64,000 nucleotides of DNA, taken from positions 1-64,000 of the forward strand of contig NZ_POXP01000001.1 of the NCBI RefSeq assembly GCF_003044935.1, in the 5' to 3' direction. Origin of the DNA: Neisseria subflava. Its GTDB lineage: Bacteria; Pseudomonadota; Gammaproteobacteria; Burkholderiales; Neisseriaceae. A program made the translations under genes and the position numbers. Below are positions 62,607 through 64,000 of the stretch, piece after piece. The stretch's first letter is position 1, and each line of letters starts with the position of its first letter. Below the pieces are notes generated by a model, which saw only the letters and a list, made by a program, of their open reading frames with translations, did not search any database and was not told the origin of the DNA.

Positions 62607-64000
62607 TTAGATATCCAATTCTGCCGTATCGCCCTCTTTTTCCATCCATGCGCGGCGGGCGGCGGCTTCGCCTTTGCCCATCAGTTTGACGAAGATGTCG
62701 CGTGTTTCGTCATCCGCGCCTTCGGGGATTTGTACCTGCAACAGGCGGCGGGTGTCGGGGTGCATGGTGGTGTCTTTGAGCTGGTCGGGGTTCATCTCGC
62801 CCAAGCCTTTGAAACGGCTGATGGAATAAGCAGTTTCTTTAACACCTTCTTTTTGTAATCGCTCCAAAATGCTGTCGAGTTCGTTTTGGTCGAGGGCGTA
62901 GAATTTGCGGGCAGGTTTGCTTTTGCCTTGTGCGTTGACATCGACGCGGAACAGCGGCGGCTGGGCGACGTAGATGTGTCCGTCGTCGACCAGTTTCGGG
63001 AAGTGGCGGTAGAACAGGGTCAGCAGCAAAACTTGAATATGAGAGCCGTCCACGTCGGCATCGGACAAGATGGCGATTTTGCCGTAGCGCAGGCCGCTTA
63101 AATCGGGATTGTCGTTGATGCCGTGCGGATCGACGCCGATGGCGACGGAAATGTCGTGGATTTCGGCGTTGCCGAAAAGCTGGTCGGGGTGGACTTCGAA
63201 GCTGTTGAGCACTTTGCCACGCAGGGGCAGGATGGCCTGCGTGGCTTTGTCGCGGGCGAGTTTGGCGGAGCCGCCGGCGGAATCGCCTTCAACGAGGAAG
63301 AGTTCGTTTTCGCGGATGTCTTCGCTTTCGCAGTCGGTCAGTTTGCCGGGCAGGACGGCGACGCCGCTGCCTTTTTTCTTTTCGATTTTCTTAACCGAAC
63401 GCATCCGCGCCTGTGCCTGACGGATGGCGAGTTCGGCGATTTTTTTGCCGAAGTCCACGTTTTGGTTCAGCCACAATTCCAAAGGGTCGCCCGATACGGC
63501 GGCAACGAGTTTCAACGCGTCGCGGTTGGTCAGTTTGTCTTTGGTCTGACCTTGGAACTGCGGGTCGAGGACACGGGCGGAGAGGACGAAGGCGGTTTTG
63601 CCGAACACGTCGTCGCTTTGTATTTTTACGCCGCGCGGTAGGAGGTTGTGCAGATTGATGAAATTGTTGACGGCGTTGAACACGGCTTGTTTCAAGCCTG
63701 CTTCGTGCGTGCCGCCTAGCGGGGTGGGAATGAGGTTGACATAGCTTTCGTTGGCACACGAGCCTTCTTCCAGCCAAGTCAGGGCAAACGCAGCACCTTC
63801 GCCGATACTGAAATCGCCGTTGTGGCCGTCTGAAATGTAGTTTTCGCAAGAGAAGATAGGCACAGCTTCTTGCGCATCGGCAATCAGGTCGGTCAGATAG
63901 CTTTTCAGGCCGTCCGGGTAGTGCCAAGTTTGGGTGTATGCTTCGTCTTCGCCTTTAACCGGACGGGTTAGGGAAACGCGTACACCTGGCAATAAGACGG
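62607..64000 (-). CDS. parE: DNA topoisomerase IV subunit B (C-terminal part)
   Basis: Partial: the gene enters from beyond base 64000; about 464 codons are visible to the stop. The transducer domain comes first (IPTPLGGTHEAGLKQAV), then the TOPRIM domain with ELFLVEGDSAGGSAK and ILSDADVDGSHI, and ISRFKGLGEMNPDQL near the end. ParE supplies ATPase and metal-binding functions of topoisomerase IV, which unlinks daughter chromosomes. The sequence with LADKLT-type ParE features and QLKDTTMHP fits ParE better than GyrB. Confidence 0.9.
   Translation of the reverse strand, partial: VLLPGVRVSLTRPVKGEDEAYTQTWHYPDGLKSYLTDLIADAQEAVPIFSCENYISDGHNGDFSIGEGAAFALTWLEEGSCANESYVNLIPTPLGGTHEAGLKQAVFNAVNNFINLHNLLPRGVKIQSDDVFGKTAFVLSARVLDPQFQGQTKDKLTNRDALKLVAAVSGDPLELWLNQNVDFGKKIAELAIRQAQARMRSVKKIEKKKGSGVAVLPGKLTDCESEDIRENELFLVEGDSAGGSAKLARDKATQAILPLRGKVLNSFEVHPDQLFGNAEIHDISVAIGVDPHGINDNPDLSGLRYGKIAILSDADVDGSHIQVLLLTLFYRHFPKLVDDGHIYVAQPPLFRVDVNAQGKSKPARKFYALDQNELDSILERLQKEGVKETAYSISRFKGLGEMNPDQLKDTTMHPDTRRLLQVQIPEGADDETRDIFVKLMGKGEAAARRAWMEKEGDTAELDI

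Overview
The window is chromosomal DNA of a Neisseria species. The DNA uptake sequence AGGCCGTCTGAA (AG-DUS) and its reverse complement TTCAGACGGCCT occur dozens of times, very often as inverted pairs just downstream of genes, where they form terminators. This AG form is the dialect of commensal Neisseria (the subflava/flavescens/mucosa/sicca group) and not the ATGCCGTCTGAA form that dominates in N. meningitidis and N. gonorrhoeae. Gene content agrees: hemO-hmbR, gdhR, gluP, the two-domain cytochrome c5, mnmC, grpE and dnaK all read as neisserial. The species cannot be fixed from the sequence alone.

Layout. 1-5.7 kb: a truncated prepilin, squalene genes hpnD-hpnE, an SDR protein with a changed active-site residue, thiL-pgpA, apaG and a DUF2288 gene. 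5.8-8.6 kb: a zinc/manganese ABC importer (znuC-znuB-znuA type) with two Zur-like boxes. 8.9-14.8 kb: an NSS transporter, an OprC/NosA-type copper receptor, gdhR, an aromatic aminotransferase and tRNA-Arg. 15-27.4 kb: cytochrome c5, glmM, lolA, a DUF455 protein, a CDF zinc exporter, gph, a second aminotransferase, a DedA-like protein, gluP, a lipase-like hydrolase, an NhaC antiporter and nth. 27.5-37.3 kb: putA and putP, an FNT channel, relA and grxB. 37.3-40.8 kb: pqiABC. 41.2-44.4 kb: heme oxygenase and hemoglobin receptor. 44.5-52.5 kb: mnmC (FAD part), a secreted tyrosine phosphatase, cysE, grpE, dnaK, a tiny His/Lys-rich secreted protein and a DUF2868 membrane protein.

52.58-60.6 kb is an integrated mobile element next to tRNA-Leu(UAG). 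It encodes a P4-type integrase, an accessory-element protein, AlpA, two small proteins, a P4-type zinc-finger/TOPRIM primase and a DUF927 helicase. It has no capsid, tail or conjugation genes, so it resembles a P4-like satellite or phage-inducible island. Copies of GGTAACCAG are clustered at both ends of the replication genes, an arrangement like the two-site ori/crr of phage P4. Its one obvious cargo gene is a DUF305 secreted copper-protein candidate behind a textbook MerR/CueR-type promoter with a 19-bp spacer.

60.6-64 kb returns to core: tRNA-Leu, a GAF-like protein, ribA, tRNA-Val, tRNA-Asp and the C-terminal part of parE, which runs off the window.

Metals are the recurring theme: zinc import and export, a copper receptor keeping the CxxxM and HxM ligand motifs, heme capture and breakdown, and a copper-type cargo gene on the satellite.
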